Source: Leptospira licerasiae serovar Varillal str. VAR 010 (GTDB taxonomy: Bacteria; Spirochaetota; Leptospiria; Leptospirales; Leptospiraceae). Taken from it: a DNA stretch of 64,000 bases. Where the stretch lies: assembly GCF_000244755.1 (NCBI RefSeq), contig NZ_AHOO02000005.1:1116001-1180000 (forward strand), read 5' to 3'. Shown one piece after another: positions 35,063-44,529 of the stretch; positions within the stretch are counted from its first letter, which is position 1, and every line of letters begins with the position of its first letter. The notes under the pieces were generated by a model. It searched no databases, had not been told where the DNA came from, and saw only the letters and a list, made by a program, of their open reading frames with translations. Both the position numbers and the translations under genes were made by a program.

Positions 35063-36049
35063 ATGCAGAAGGTTTTCAAATTCGAGCCCATCTATAAGGA
35101 AAAAGTCTGGGGCGGTAGAAAATTAGAAACCGTATTGGGACGAGCTATCCCCTCGGGAGATATAGGTGAGTCCTGGGAGATTTCGGATTACGGTTCCGAT
35201 CTTTCCAAAATTACCAACGGAGAATGTTCCGGAAAAACTTTTAGAGAAGTATATACTTCAGATTACGAGTCAGTGCTTGGAAAACCCTTCAAAGGACAAA
35301 GTTTTCCTTTATTGATCAAGCTTATAGACGCGAAGGAAAAATTATCAGTACAAGTCCATCCGGACGACGCATACGCGGAGAAGTTCGATCCTGAAAGTGC
35401 AGGTAAAAAGGAAGCTTGGACAGTTCTGCAAGCAGACAAAGGTTCCAAACTAGTTTGCGGATTTTCAAAACAAACTAATAAGCAAGAATTTTCAGAGTAT
35501 GTAAGAACAAATAGAGTAGAAGAAATCCTAAACGAAGTAGAGGTAAAAGAACTAGATTCTTTTCTTCTAAACCCGGGAAGAATTCACGCAATCGGCGGAG
35601 GGATTCTTTTGATGGAAGTACAACAATCTTCTGATTCCACTTATAGAGTGTATGATTACGGAAGACCAAGAGAGTTACATCTTAAAAAAGCGTTGGATGT
35701 TTTGGATTTTTCTTCCGCCGATCCTAAGGACAGATTGAGTCCTAAACAAATCGATTCTTTCGGTTTCTCCCGCTCCGTTCTGACAGCAAATGATAAGTTT
35801 AGAATGGAAATTTTAGAGATCGATTCCGCTAAGAAATTTTCTCTTCCTTCTTTTTCATCCGAGCCGGTATTCCATGTTTTGATGGTATTGAATGGAGAAT
35901 GTAAATTAGAAGATCTGGATCTGAAAACCGGAGATACTGTTTTAGTAACAGCTTCCGGGATCAAAGAGGGAATTAATTGCGAATCTAAATCTTCTTTTTT
36001 ACGTTTGGCCTGGTCCGGTCCAGGTTCGGATTGGATCCAATATTCATAA
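35063..36049 (+). CDS. manA: Mannose-6-phosphate isomerase, class I
   Basis: The 328-residue zinc enzyme interconverts mannose-6-phosphate and fructose-6-phosphate and supplies GDP-mannose for surface polysaccharides. The metal ligands are Q97 and H99 (QVHPDD), E117 (KKEAW) and H175 (GRIHAIG). YKEKVWGG at the start and the YRVYDYGR motif are typical. It is shorter than the E. coli enzyme and matches the short bacterial form. It follows the J-domain gene by 6 bases and is followed by the HNH gene after 1 base. Confidence 0.92.
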   Translation: MQKVFKFEPIYKEKVWGGRKLETVLGRAIPSGDIGESWEISDYGSDLSKITNGECSGKTFREVYTSDYESVLGKPFKGQSFPLLIKLIDAKEKLSVQVHPDDAYAEKFDPESAGKKEAWTVLQADKGSKLVCGFSKQTNKQEFSEYVRTNRVEEILNEVEVKELDSFLLNPGRIHAIGGGILLMEVQQSSDSTYRVYDYGRPRELHLKKALDVLDFSSADPKDRLSPKQIDSFGFSRSVLTANDKFRMEILEIDSAKKFSLPSFSSEPVFHVLMVLNGECKLEDLDLKTGDTVLVTASGIKEGINCESKSSFLRLAWSGPGSDWIQYS

Positions 36050-36050
36050 T

Positions 36051-36341
36051 ATGAACGGCCCGGGAGAATATTCGGAAGAGCCCCTTCTTTGGGTTAGCGA
36101 ATCCGAGATCAAAAAACAAAGACAGATCGCTAAAGAATTACGCAAAACTCCTTGGTGGAGAAAAAAGAAAGCGGACGGGATCTGTTACTACTGCGGTAAA
36201 AAATTCCCTCCGGATGAACTTACAATGGATCATCTCATCCCGTTAGCGAAAGGAGGAAAGTCTATCAAAGCGAATTTGGTTCCTGCCTGCAAAGATTGCA
36301 ATAATTCCAAAAAGAACAAACTTCCTTTCGAAGAATTTTGA
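36051..36341 (+). CDS. HNH endonuclease-family protein
   Basis: This 96-residue protein has the HNH core at its C-terminus: CYYCG (C45, C48), DHLIPLAKGG (D60-H61), N75 and CKDCNNSKKN (C80, C83, N84). The two Cys pairs bind zinc and the His and Asn form the nuclease site. The first 40 residues are basic and may touch DNA. Free-standing HNH proteins of this kind are common and their targets are unknown. Its ATG begins 1 base after the manA stop. It is not near any restriction, CRISPR or phage gene. Confidence 0.88.
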   Translation: MNGPGEYSEEPLLWVSESEIKKQRQIAKELRKTPWWRKKKADGICYYCGKKFPPDELTMDHLIPLAKGGKSIKANLVPACKDCNNSKKNKLPFEEF

Positions 36342-36346
36342 CATTA

Positions 36347-36559
36347 TTACCAACAATGGGCGTGGTAAACCGCTTCCAATAAATATAGATCGCACACGCT
36401 TTGGTTGCTACGATCCGTTAAGCATGCCGCCTGCAACATCTCGGCGATTTTTTTATCTGTAGGAGTGGATCTACCGCAATCCTGTTTTCCTCCCGAATTA
36501 CAATGGTAGGATCCGATTATAATGAATGAAACAAATATGATGAAAAATATATTACGCAT
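36347..36559 (-). CDS. Small Cys-rich putative lipoprotein
   Basis: The 70-residue protein has a hydrophobic signal (residues 3-16) and a possible lipobox at GSYHC (C20). The mature 50 residues contain four further Cys (QDCG, AACL, SVCD, AHCW) that could form two disulfides in the periplasm. It begins 10 bases after the hybrid-kinase stop and is probably cotranscribed. No family is recognised. Confidence 0.65.
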   Translation of the reverse strand: MRNIFFIIFVSFIIIGSYHCNSGGKQDCGRSTPTDKKIAEMLQAACLTDRSNQSVCDLYLLEAVYHAHCW

Positions 36560-36569
36560 TTTGAATGGA

Positions 36570-39074
36570 TTAACCTGAAGGTTTCGGTCTACTTTGCACG
36601 TATCTTTCTAAAAACAGGATCCAATCCCTTTTGAGAGAAGGTTTTTTGAGATAAGAGTCGAATCCTGAACTTTCGAAAAATTCTTCAGAGCCTGGCAAAG
36701 CATGAGCGGTCCAAGCGACAAGATAGGGAGGATGGGCGAATGTTTCCTTAATTCTTTTGGAAACTTCTACGCCGCTAATATCCGGAAGATCGATATCTAA
36801 GAGTATTATTTCGTAAGTTTCTCTGTCCAATTGAGCGATTGCGTCTTTTCCCATTCCTAAAGAATGTACTTTCATTCCGAGTTTAGTGAGAATATCGAAT
36901 GCAACTCTTCTAGAAAATTCTTGGTCTTCTACGAGTAGGATTTTAAGAGGAGGTAGAACGATAGGTGGTGCAGACTCTTCTTCCAATTCTTGTTTTTCAG
37001 GTTCTTCTTGAGGGAAGGGAAGTAAAAAAGAAAATTTGGACCCTTTGCCTGGAGAACTTATGATACGGATGCTTCCCCCCATGAGTTCTACCAATTTTTT
37101 GGAAATGGTTAGGCCCAAACCGCTTCCGCCAAATTTTCTGGCAACGGAAGAATCCGCTTGGACGAAAGGTTCGAATAATACCGCGGCTTGTTCTTCTGCG
37201 ATCCCGACTCCGTTGTCTTCTACCCAAAATTCTAAAACTCTGGAGAAAAGATCTTCTCCATAAAAACGAACTCCAAGACAAACCTTTCCGCCTGAACCGG
37301 TGAACTTGATCGCATTACTCAAAAGATTTAAGAGGACTTGCTGTATCCTTCCTTCATCTCCTAAGAAGATCCCGGGATGGTGTTCCGGATATGAAATATC
37401 GACTAAGACCCTTTTTTCTTCCGCTCTAGCTTTAACCACTCTTGCTGCCCTTTGTAAAACCGCAAAAGGATCGAACGGGAGGATCTCCAATACGAAACGA
37501 TGATTTTCTATTTTAGAAAGATCTAATAGTTGATTCACTAAGTGAAGAAGGTTCTCGCCGGAGGCTTGGATAATATCCGCGTATTCCTTCTGTTCTTGTG
37601 TTAAAGTAGTTTCGGACAAAAGATTGGAAGTTCCTAAAAGCCCGTTTAAAGGAGTGCGGATCTCGTGGCTCATTATTGCCAAGAAATCGTATCTGTATTT
37701 TGCTTCCCATTCCGCTTTTTCTTTTGCTGCGGTAAGTTGGACCGTTCTGGATTCTACTTTGCTTTCAAGTTCCGTTTTTAGCTCGTTCAGGTTTTGGTTG
37801 GCAATCAGTAATCCCTTCTCCGCTTCCATAGAAGTCCTTAAAACCCTGGAGAAGGAGAACGAAAAGCCGAGGCTATGGAAGAATATGAAGAAAAAGATCG
37901 CAGGAGCTAATATATAATGGTTATTTAATATATAGTTGGAGGACAAAATGTCGTTTATGCCGGCGATAATTATAAAAGAGATCCCTACTAAGAAAAATCG
38001 GGAACCCGGCCTTGCGTGGAGGACTGCTCTTGTACATCCCAGTAAAGTGTAGGCGCCTCCTATAAGAATTACGAATTGGAACGGGAAAAGCAGTTTTGCA
38101 TAGAATTCCGCGGGAAATACCAGAGTGGGAATTGCGAACAATAACATTATGATCAGGGATATCCTTTCCGTTTTAGGATGGAAATCCTGTTTAAATGCGG
38201 TGGCAGAATAAGATAAAAATCCGGAACAGAGTACGTAGGTACTCAGATATTCCAACCTGTAGCTGATCTCCCAAGGAACCTCCGGAAATACATAATTAAA
38301 TAACCGATTTCCCGTTAGGAAAAATCGGAATACTGAGGCCAAGGAGAATAATGCAAAGTACAATTGACTTTTTTCTTCTCGAGTCCTGAGAAACGCCATA
38401 ATTTGGTAGATCGCAAGCACCAGGACCGCAGCGGAACTTGCCACATCCATCGCTTGGCTAGAATGCAGTTTTTTTAATATAAGAGAAGGTATCCCTATCT
38501 CAGGAGTAAACCAAAGGCCTCCGTTGATATGAGCAAAATTGGAGATCTCAAAGTCTAATCTTTTCAGATTTTGAGGTAGAAGAACGATTGAAGTTTGCAG
38601 GAACGGGACAGTGGTGTCCGGAGTTTTTCCTACCTTACCGACAGTTTCTAAAAGTTTTCCATCCGCGTAAATAGAGTATGACGTTCCTAGATCCGGAACT
38701 TTTAACATCAGCTCGGGGCAATTTTCGGGAAGTTGTACATGGAGAGAGTAGGTCCCGAAACCTTTTCCATTCGGAAATAAAAGTTTTCCATCTTTTGATA
38801 GTTCATTCCAGGTCTGAGGAATGGGCGCGTAGATCCTCTCTTGGATTTGTCCAGACTCAGGCTCGGATGCCAAAAATTTTCCCGGAACCAATTCCCAATC
38901 TCCCCTCAAAGAAAGAATGGTTTTGCTCGGGTCCCAAGTTTTCGCGTCTAGTTTACCTTCTCGAATTTCTCCCGAATCGTAATCAGCCCTTCCGCAATTC
39001 CAGGAGAGTAGCAGGCAGAGAAAAAAAATCGGGAAAATTACGAGTCTTGAATGCATAAATAAACGGAATTTCAT
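36570..39074 (-). CDS. 7TMR-DISM hybrid sensor histidine kinase/response regulator
   Basis: The 834-residue protein has a lipoprotein-like signal (LLLSWNC, C27). A periplasmic jelly-roll sensing domain (about 45-195; LRGDWELVPG) and seven helices (about 200-410) follow, as in 7TMR-DISM receptors. A coiled coil comes next, then HisKA with H470 in MSHEIRTPLNG, HATPase (about 575-690; NLLSNAIKFT, DNGVGI, GGSGLGL) and a C-terminal receiver (about 710-830; D760 in LLDIDLPDISG, Lys in LKKPS). It probably senses an extracellular carbohydrate-like ligand and forwards phosphate to a separate His-phosphotransfer protein, which is not seen nearby. Confidence 0.92.
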   Translation of the reverse strand: MKFRLFMHSRLVIFPIFFLCLLLSWNCGRADYDSGEIREGKLDAKTWDPSKTILSLRGDWELVPGKFLASEPESGQIQERIYAPIPQTWNELSKDGKLLFPNGKGFGTYSLHVQLPENCPELMLKVPDLGTSYSIYADGKLLETVGKVGKTPDTTVPFLQTSIVLLPQNLKRLDFEISNFAHINGGLWFTPEIGIPSLILKKLHSSQAMDVASSAAVLVLAIYQIMAFLRTREEKSQLYFALFSLASVFRFFLTGNRLFNYVFPEVPWEISYRLEYLSTYVLCSGFLSYSATAFKQDFHPKTERISLIIMLLFAIPTLVFPAEFYAKLLFPFQFVILIGGAYTLLGCTRAVLHARPGSRFFLVGISFIIIAGINDILSSNYILNNHYILAPAIFFFIFFHSLGFSFSFSRVLRTSMEAEKGLLIANQNLNELKTELESKVESRTVQLTAAKEKAEWEAKYRYDFLAIMSHEIRTPLNGLLGTSNLLSETTLTQEQKEYADIIQASGENLLHLVNQLLDLSKIENHRFVLEILPFDPFAVLQRAARVVKARAEEKRVLVDISYPEHHPGIFLGDEGRIQQVLLNLLSNAIKFTGSGGKVCLGVRFYGEDLFSRVLEFWVEDNGVGIAEEQAAVLFEPFVQADSSVARKFGGSGLGLTISKKLVELMGGSIRIISSPGKGSKFSFLLPFPQEEPEKQELEEESAPPIVLPPLKILLVEDQEFSRRVAFDILTKLGMKVHSLGMGKDAIAQLDRETYEIILLDIDLPDISGVEVSKRIKETFAHPPYLVAWTAHALPGSEEFFESSGFDSYLKKPSLKRDWILFLERYVQSRPKPSG

Positions 39075-39166
39075 CCTATAAATGATGGATTTTCAGGTTT
39101 GTCCACCTTTTACGGCAAAGACGAATCCTTTTTTGGGCCGATCTTTATCATAAGGAGCAATTCTTT

Positions 39167-39505
39167 ATGTTGGAATCTTACGATCAGGAAACTGAATCCA
39201 CAGAGCACGAGGAGTTAGGCGACGAACTTTTACACTTGTTGGACGAAGATGGAAATCCGTACTCTTTTATCGTAGGAGAAGTAGTGGATTTGGGCGAGCA
39301 CCAATATTTTTTGCTCATACCTTCTTCAGAAGACGAAAAGGATTTCATCAATTTGGATGTTGGATTTTTAAAAGGAGAAGAAACTTTCGGATACTTCGCA
39401 GTGAAGATAGAAGCGGATGAATTCGGAGAAGATAGATTGGTAGAGGTTACCGACCCAAGAGAGTTAGAAGATTTATTGTATGAACTGAACTCAGACGTAG
39501 TCTAA
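39167..39505 (+). CDS. DUF1292-type acidic protein
   Basis: The 112-residue, very acidic protein has the DUF1292 pattern: LLDEDGNPYSFIVGEVVDLGEHQYFLLIP followed by KIEADEFGEDRLVEVTDPRELEDLLYEL. The family is widespread and uncharacterised. ATAAGGAG stands well before the ATG. It precedes the antiporter gene by 27 bases on the same strand. I give no function. Confidence 0.8.
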   Translation: MLESYDQETESTEHEELGDELLHLLDEDGNPYSFIVGEVVDLGEHQYFLLIPSSEDEKDFINLDVGFLKGEETFGYFAVKIEADEFGEDRLVEVTDPRELEDLLYELNSDVV

Positions 39506-39532
39506 TGGGTCCAAGCTCTTGAAGCCCCGGAA

Positions 39533-41104
39533 TTGATCTCGGTCACTTACCTAAGTTTTAATGCGGATTATAAAAAAAGAAATCGCATAATTTTCAACGG
39601 ATTAGAATCTATCATAGTGGAATTGAACGCTCTTAACTTCGAGTTTCAAATTTTAGCTCTCTCAAGTCTCATCATCTTGAGCATCGGCTTGTTGCGCGTT
39701 TCCACAAAATTCGGAATTCCATCGTTACTCATATTCTTATCGATAGGAATGCTGGCAGGTTCCGACGGCATTCTAAAGATCTGGTTTAACGACGCGGATC
39801 TGACCCGTAAGGTCGGCTCCATAGCATTGGCATTTATTTTGTTCTCGGGAGGTTTGGAGACCGATTGGATCAAGGTAAAGCCTGTCCTTTGGAAAGGAAT
39901 TTCTCTAGGAACCTTGGGAGTCCTTCTTACCTGTTTATTTGTCGCCCTATTTGCAATTTTTGTAATGGGTTTCGATCCTATTATCGGATTTCTTTTGGGC
40001 GCGATCGTTTCTTCTACCGATGCTGCGGCTGTTTTTAACGTTCTTCGAACCAGTAATATAGGTATGAGGAAAGGACTCACTTCTCTTTTGGAATTGGAAT
40101 CCGGTAGTAACGATCCCCTTGCAGTATTATTAACTACTTCCGTGTTAGGTTTTGTAGGATCTTCTTCCCCTTCTTGGGATGCGCTTGTATGGACGGTTTT
40201 CCAGCAATTCAGTTTAGGAATTATCTTAGGTTTACTTTTAGGATACTGGATCTATCGAGGAATGAACCGGATCAAATTGGATTACGAAGGTTTGTATCCA
40301 GTGCTACTTTCGGCTTCCGTTTTATTCGTTTATTCCGCTACGGATCTGATCGGGGGGAACCCGTTCTTAGCGGTATATATTGCGGGGATCATCATAGGGA
40401 ATAGATCTTTCGTACATAAACGAAGTAATGTTCGTTTTATGGATGGAATTGCATGGTTGATGCAGATCGTGATGTTCCTTACCTTAGGACTTCTGGTATT
40501 TCCTTCTAAAATTCCTTCCGTTGCTGCGTTAGGAATAGCGTTTTCCATTTTTCTAACAGTGATAGCTCGACCTGCGGCGGTATTCTTGGCTCTTACCGGA
40601 TTTAATGTGGACTGGAGAGAAAAACTTTTGGTTTCTTGGGTGGGATTAAGAGGGGCTGCTCCGATCATTCTGGCAACATTCCCTTTTGCAAAACAACTTC
40701 CAGAGTCGGAGATGATCTTTCATATAGTCTTCTTTACGGTATTAACTTCTCTGTTATTACAAGGTTCTACTATTCCATTCGCGGTCCGAATTTTAGGACT
40801 CGAGGCAGCATTGGAACAAAGAGCTTCTTATCCATTCGAATTTGAAAACAAGGAGAAGAGCGATACACAACTTTTGGAATATATCGTTCCGTACGGCTCT
40901 GCTTCCGTAGGTAAATTTGTTTACGAATTGGATTTCCCTGAAAACTCTTTGATCACCTTGATCTACAGAGGAGACTCACATTTGGTTCCAACCGGTAAGA
41001 CAAAGATGGAAGACGGTGACGTTCTTTTAGTTTTAACTCCGGAAGGTGCAGAAGATAAGATCAGAGAAATTCTTTCCAGAATGGGAGAAAGAAAGGAAGC
41101 TTGA
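39533..41104 (+). CDS. K+(Na+)/H+ antiporter with C-terminal RCK_C domain
   Basis: This is a CPA1-type antiporter of about 12-13 helices. STDAAAVFNVL and ESGSNDPLAVLL hold the transport acidic residues. The cytosolic C-terminal 75 residues (VGKFVYELDFPENSLI and LLVLTPEGAED) form an RCK_C/TrkA-C ligand domain, as in NhaP2/CvrA potassium antiporters. The 523-residue reading from TTG 39533 starts with about 30 polar residues that are unusual, so the true start may be a GTG or TTG near 39619-39625. It is followed after 4 bases by the first GT-C gene. Confidence 0.88.
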   Translation: MISVTYLSFNADYKKRNRIIFNGLESIIVELNALNFEFQILALSSLIILSIGLLRVSTKFGIPSLLIFLSIGMLAGSDGILKIWFNDADLTRKVGSIALAFILFSGGLETDWIKVKPVLWKGISLGTLGVLLTCLFVALFAIFVMGFDPIIGFLLGAIVSSTDAAAVFNVLRTSNIGMRKGLTSLLELESGSNDPLAVLLTTSVLGFVGSSSPSWDALVWTVFQQFSLGIILGLLLGYWIYRGMNRIKLDYEGLYPVLLSASVLFVYSATDLIGGNPFLAVYIAGIIIGNRSFVHKRSNVRFMDGIAWLMQIVMFLTLGLLVFPSKIPSVAALGIAFSIFLTVIARPAAVFLALTGFNVDWREKLLVSWVGLRGAAPIILATFPFAKQLPESEMIFHIVFFTVLTSLLLQGSTIPFAVRILGLEAALEQRASYPFEFENKEKSDTQLLEYIVPYGSASVGKFVYELDFPENSLITLIYRGDSHLVPTGKTKMEDGDVLLVLTPEGAEDKIREILSRMGERKEA

Positions 41105-41108
41105 TTTC

Positions 41109-42734
41109 GTGAAATTTTTGAAAAGAATTAGCGCTGTTCGATATTCGGACTTAATTTTAGCGATCATCTTTTTTTGCTATATATCTTATCAACATGCTTG
41201 GTTGTCCGACGATGCATTCATTAGTTTCAGGGTGGTGGATAATTTTGCTAATGGATATGGATTGCGTTGGAATATTGCCGAAAGGGTGCAAGTATTCACA
41301 AATCCTCTTTTAGTTTTATTGTTACTTTTTCCTTATATTGTTTGGAATGATATAGTCTCCCTTTCCTTCATAACTTCATTTTTCTTCGGGATAGGAACTT
41401 TACTGTTTCTTAAAAGAATATCCGGATCTAAAGTATCGTTTTTGATCTCTGTTGCCTTTCTCTTTTCTTCTAAATCTTTTTTTGATTATATGTATTCTGG
41501 ATTGGAAAATTCTTTAAATTACCTTATCCAAGCGGCATTTTTTTACTTTTTTTGGAAGGATTATAGATTTGAAAAAGAATCTAAACTTCCTATTTTATTT
41601 TTTTTGATTTCCATCGGTATCGTTTCTCGAATGGACTTCGTTTTAATTTTTATCATTCCAATTGTTTACTGTTTTTGGAAAGAATATGAGGAAAGACGTG
41701 TCACTCGAAAGTCCCTAACAATTTCCTTTTTGGCATCTTTGCCAGCAATTTTATGGTTTTCCTTTGCTGCAGTATATTATGGTTCTCTTTTGCCCAATAC
41801 ATACTATGCGAAAACGAATACTGTGGATTCTTTGAGCCAAGTTTTCCATCAGGGTTTTCTATATTATTATAAACAAGTCATATGGGATCCAATTTCGATC
41901 ACTTTCCTACCTTTCGTTTATGCTCTAAATTTGGTCTTTAGGAACAAACGAAATGAGTTAGTTATCGGCTTTCTTTTTTCCCTGCCATATTTAGTTTATA
42001 TTTTGTTCGTAGGTGGAGATTTTATGGCGGGACGTTTTTTCACTTACGTCATTTTAATGTTTGGACTAGTAATATCCAAGACTTCTAAATTTAGTAAAAA
42101 GGAAGTTGTTAGTCTCATCGGACTATTTTTAGCATACAATATATTCTTTTCCACATCTCCGTTCCATCGTATGCCTAAATCTGTTTTTGATTACGCTCAA
42201 AGTTTTGAGAACGGCATTTCGGACGAAAAGTTCTACTACTTTCATAGTAGCGGCTTTTCGAAAAGAAATGAGCCTACCTCCATCTTAAATAAACTGAGAG
42301 AAAAAGCCCCCATCTACATCGTGGATGAAAAGATTCCAAGGATTAGTAATATTGGTTATGTGGGGTATTCTTTAGGGCCAAAATATCATATTGTTGATCA
42401 TTGGGCTTTAACAGATCCTTTATTATCTCGTTTGAAGGGAAGGGGACGGATTGGTCATAAGATTCGCGGGATCCCTCGAGGATATATAGAAAGCTTGGAA
42501 TCGAATTCTAATATGATTTCAGAAGAACCATTGCGAGAATATTACCAGGGAATTCGAATTTTAACAATGGGTCCAATTTGTGATAGGCATAGGTGGGATT
42601 TGTTTTGGAAATACCAATTTGGATCCTTTCGAAAATATCCGTTGGATAATTATATTTTAGATCCAGAAAAATCCAAAAAATCAGAAATTAAATTCAATTT
42701 ACCTCCTGACGTATTAAAAGACTTTATTCCCTGA
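41109..42734 (+). CDS. GT-C-type polytopic membrane glycosyltransferase, first of tandem pair
   Basis: Starting at GTG 41109, with GGAAG upstream, this gives 541 residues, exactly the length of the next protein. An upstream ATG at 41046 would lie inside the antiporter gene and is rejected. LSDDAFISFRVVDNF and GLRWNIAERVQVFTNPLL at the first loop match GT-C lipid-linked sugar transferases; the Asp pair is the presumed catalytic or metal site. About ten helices lie between residues 10 and 350, and a periplasmic tail follows. It probably decorates LPS, lipid or proteins in the periplasm. The base composition looks more AT-rich than the flanks. Confidence 0.82.
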   Translation: MKFLKRISAVRYSDLILAIIFFCYISYQHAWLSDDAFISFRVVDNFANGYGLRWNIAERVQVFTNPLLVLLLLFPYIVWNDIVSLSFITSFFFGIGTLLFLKRISGSKVSFLISVAFLFSSKSFFDYMYSGLENSLNYLIQAAFFYFFWKDYRFEKESKLPILFFLISIGIVSRMDFVLIFIIPIVYCFWKEYEERRVTRKSLTISFLASLPAILWFSFAAVYYGSLLPNTYYAKTNTVDSLSQVFHQGFLYYYKQVIWDPISITFLPFVYALNLVFRNKRNELVIGFLFSLPYLVYILFVGGDFMAGRFFTYVILMFGLVISKTSKFSKKEVVSLIGLFLAYNIFFSTSPFHRMPKSVFDYAQSFENGISDEKFYYFHSSGFSKRNEPTSILNKLREKAPIYIVDEKIPRISNIGYVGYSLGPKYHIVDHWALTDPLLSRLKGRGRIGHKIRGIPRGYIESLESNSNMISEEPLREYYQGIRILTMGPICDRHRWDLFWKYQFGSFRKYPLDNYILDPEKSKKSEIKFNLPPDVLKDFIP

Positions 42735-44359
42735 TGTTAAGTAAGAAGTGGGGAGATATTCTCTGGAGTTCTAAATATGCAGAATCAATACTAATCCTTA
42801 TCATATTCTCTTATATTTCTTACCAAAACGCCTGGCTAAGTGATGATTCATTTATTAGCTTCAGGGTCTTAGATCATTTTGTAAACGGTTACGGATTGAG
42901 ATGGAATATCGCAGAACGTGTGCAGGCTTTTACGAATCCACTTTTGATCCTAATACTTTCGCCTTTTTATTATGCGTATCAAAACATTGTGGTCTGGTCT
43001 TTTTTTAGTTCCTTTGTCTGGACATTCTCTGCATTTTACTTTTTACGAAAGATGTCCGTTTCTAAAGCTTCCTTTTGGTTAGGATTTGGATTTCTTTTGT
43101 CGTCCAGATCCTTTGTGGATTATTCCTACTCAGGTTTGGAAAATTCTCTTAATTATCTGCTCGAAGCGACCTTCTTCTATTTATATTTTAAAGAAGAAGA
43201 GGCTGTTTCCAAACTGCCCGGGCTTGTCCTTCTTGCTAGTCTTGGCCTGGTTTCCAGGATCGACTTCATTCTGATCTTCTTGATCCCTCTTTTGATCGTT
43301 TTTATCCAAGCTTGGAAAGATAATAATATTAATTTTTCATTATGTGTTAGAGTCTCCTTTTGCGGATCGCCCGCGCTTCTTTGGTTTCTCTTTTCTGCGA
43401 TCTATTATGGTTCTATTTTGCCGAATACATATTATTCTAAAACGAATGTAGAAGATCCTTTTATCCAGATTGTTTTGCAAGGCTTGCAGTACTATATTTA
43501 TGAACTAAATTGGGATTCGGTTGTCTTTGCATTTCTTCCGATAGTAGCTATTATGCGGACGGTATTACGGAAAGACTCGAATCCTATTTTAGGATCTCTG
43601 GTCTTTTCTTTGCCGTATTTAACGTATATCCTCTTTGTAGGAGGTGATTTTATGGCTGGAAGATTTTTTACTTATGTGATCCTTCTTTTTGGGATCGCTT
43701 TGGTTCGCCTTAAAAATTTCGAAAAAAAAGAGATGTATATATTAGGGGCGATTTTGCTTTTTTATAATGTTTTTCTTCCTTCGACTCCTGTTCACTCTAT
43801 AAAACAACAGGTTAGAAAAAATCCTTGGATCTTGGATAAAGTAGGAATTACTGACGAGAAGTTTTGGTATTACCTCGGGACTGGTCTTGCTTGGTGCAAC
43901 AAAGAAGGCTCTCTTCTTCCCTATGTGGCGAATAAAAAGCCTTTTTTCCCTCCTACAGATCAAAAGGTATTCATTAAATATAATACTGGCGTGATCGGAT
44001 TTTTTCTGCCGACCCAGTATATTATAGATATAATTGCATTAGGTGATCCGCTCCTATCAAGGATCCAAGGGAAGGGCAGAGTCGGTCATAAGATCAGACA
44101 TTTACCTTCCGGCTATTTTGAATCTGTGGAATCCGGAGAAAATAAGATCCAAGACCCTAATCTCAAGGAATATTATGATTCTTTAAACTTGTTGACAAGA
44201 GGAGAGTTGCTCGATCCCAGGAGATGGGATTTATTCTGGAAGTTTCAGTTCGGTTCTCTTCGAAAATATAAAGAGCCTTATTTGATAGATGAGGTCCGCG
44301 AAAATAAGATGTGGGAAGAAGAGAATCGCAAGAAGAACGAAGGAATAAATTCGATCTAG
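42734..44359 (+). CDS. GT-C-type polytopic membrane glycosyltransferase, second of tandem pair
   Basis: The 541-residue protein is a clear paralogue of the preceding gene: the same LSDDSFISFRVLDHF, YGLRWNIAERVQAFTNPLL, YYGSILPNTYYSKTN, FVGGDFMAGRFFTYVILLFG and RIQGKGRVGHKIR blocks. The start codon shares one base with the previous stop (TGATG). Both paralogues keep the Asp pair in the first loop, so both should be active, possibly on different sugars or positions. The tail after residue 350 is the most divergent part. The gene is followed by a dispersed repeat. Confidence 0.82.
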   Translation: MLSKKWGDILWSSKYAESILILIIFSYISYQNAWLSDDSFISFRVLDHFVNGYGLRWNIAERVQAFTNPLLILILSPFYYAYQNIVVWSFFSSFVWTFSAFYFLRKMSVSKASFWLGFGFLLSSRSFVDYSYSGLENSLNYLLEATFFYLYFKEEEAVSKLPGLVLLASLGLVSRIDFILIFLIPLLIVFIQAWKDNNINFSLCVRVSFCGSPALLWFLFSAIYYGSILPNTYYSKTNVEDPFIQIVLQGLQYYIYELNWDSVVFAFLPIVAIMRTVLRKDSNPILGSLVFSLPYLTYILFVGGDFMAGRFFTYVILLFGIALVRLKNFEKKEMYILGAILLFYNVFLPSTPVHSIKQQVRKNPWILDKVGITDEKFWYYLGTGLAWCNKEGSLLPYVANKKPFFPPTDQKVFIKYNTGVIGFFLPTQYIIDIIALGDPLLSRIQGKGRVGHKIRHLPSGYFESVESGENKIQDPNLKEYYDSLNLLTRGELLDPRRWDLFWKFQFGSLRKYKEPYLIDEVRENKMWEEENRKKNEGINSI

Positions 44360-44379
44360 GAAAATCATTTCGCGCCGAA

Positions 44380-44529
44380 TTGTAGGAGTTCCTACAAGTT
44401 TATTACGCGAAAATACGGTTGAAGAAATTAGAATTTTATGATAATAGGGAGACAGGCTCTCCCACGGGCCCTCCTCCGCCTCCCAACTCGGGTGGGGGCC
44501 GCACTTTACCCCCTGTAGGAGTTCCTACA
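44380..44529 (+). repeat. About 150-bp repeat bounded by TGTAGGA palindromes, copy 1
   Basis: Palindromes TTGTAGGAGTTCCTACAA (44380-44397) and TGTAGGAGTTCCTACA (44514-44529) bound the unit. The inner right half (TAGGGAGA..CTCTCCCACGGGCC..GGTGGGGGCC..TTTA) matches the copy at 45454-45603 in the same orientation and in total length. The right palindrome overlaps the end of the motA gene and supplies its TAG stop. Confidence 0.8.

Noticed and set aside
36051..36341. HNH protein as part of a restriction, CRISPR or phage system.
   Set aside because: Its neighbours are manA and a lipoprotein gene, and no methylase, Cas or phage gene is nearby.
41046..41108. An earlier ATG start for the first GT-C gene.
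   Set aside because: It would lie within the antiporter gene for 59 bases and break the equal length of the tandem pair, while GTG 41109 has an upstream GGAAG site.
44380..44529. A CRISPR-like array from the repeated TGTAGGA palindromes.
   Set aside because: There are only two units of about 150 bp separated by a gene, with no regular short spacers and no cas genes.
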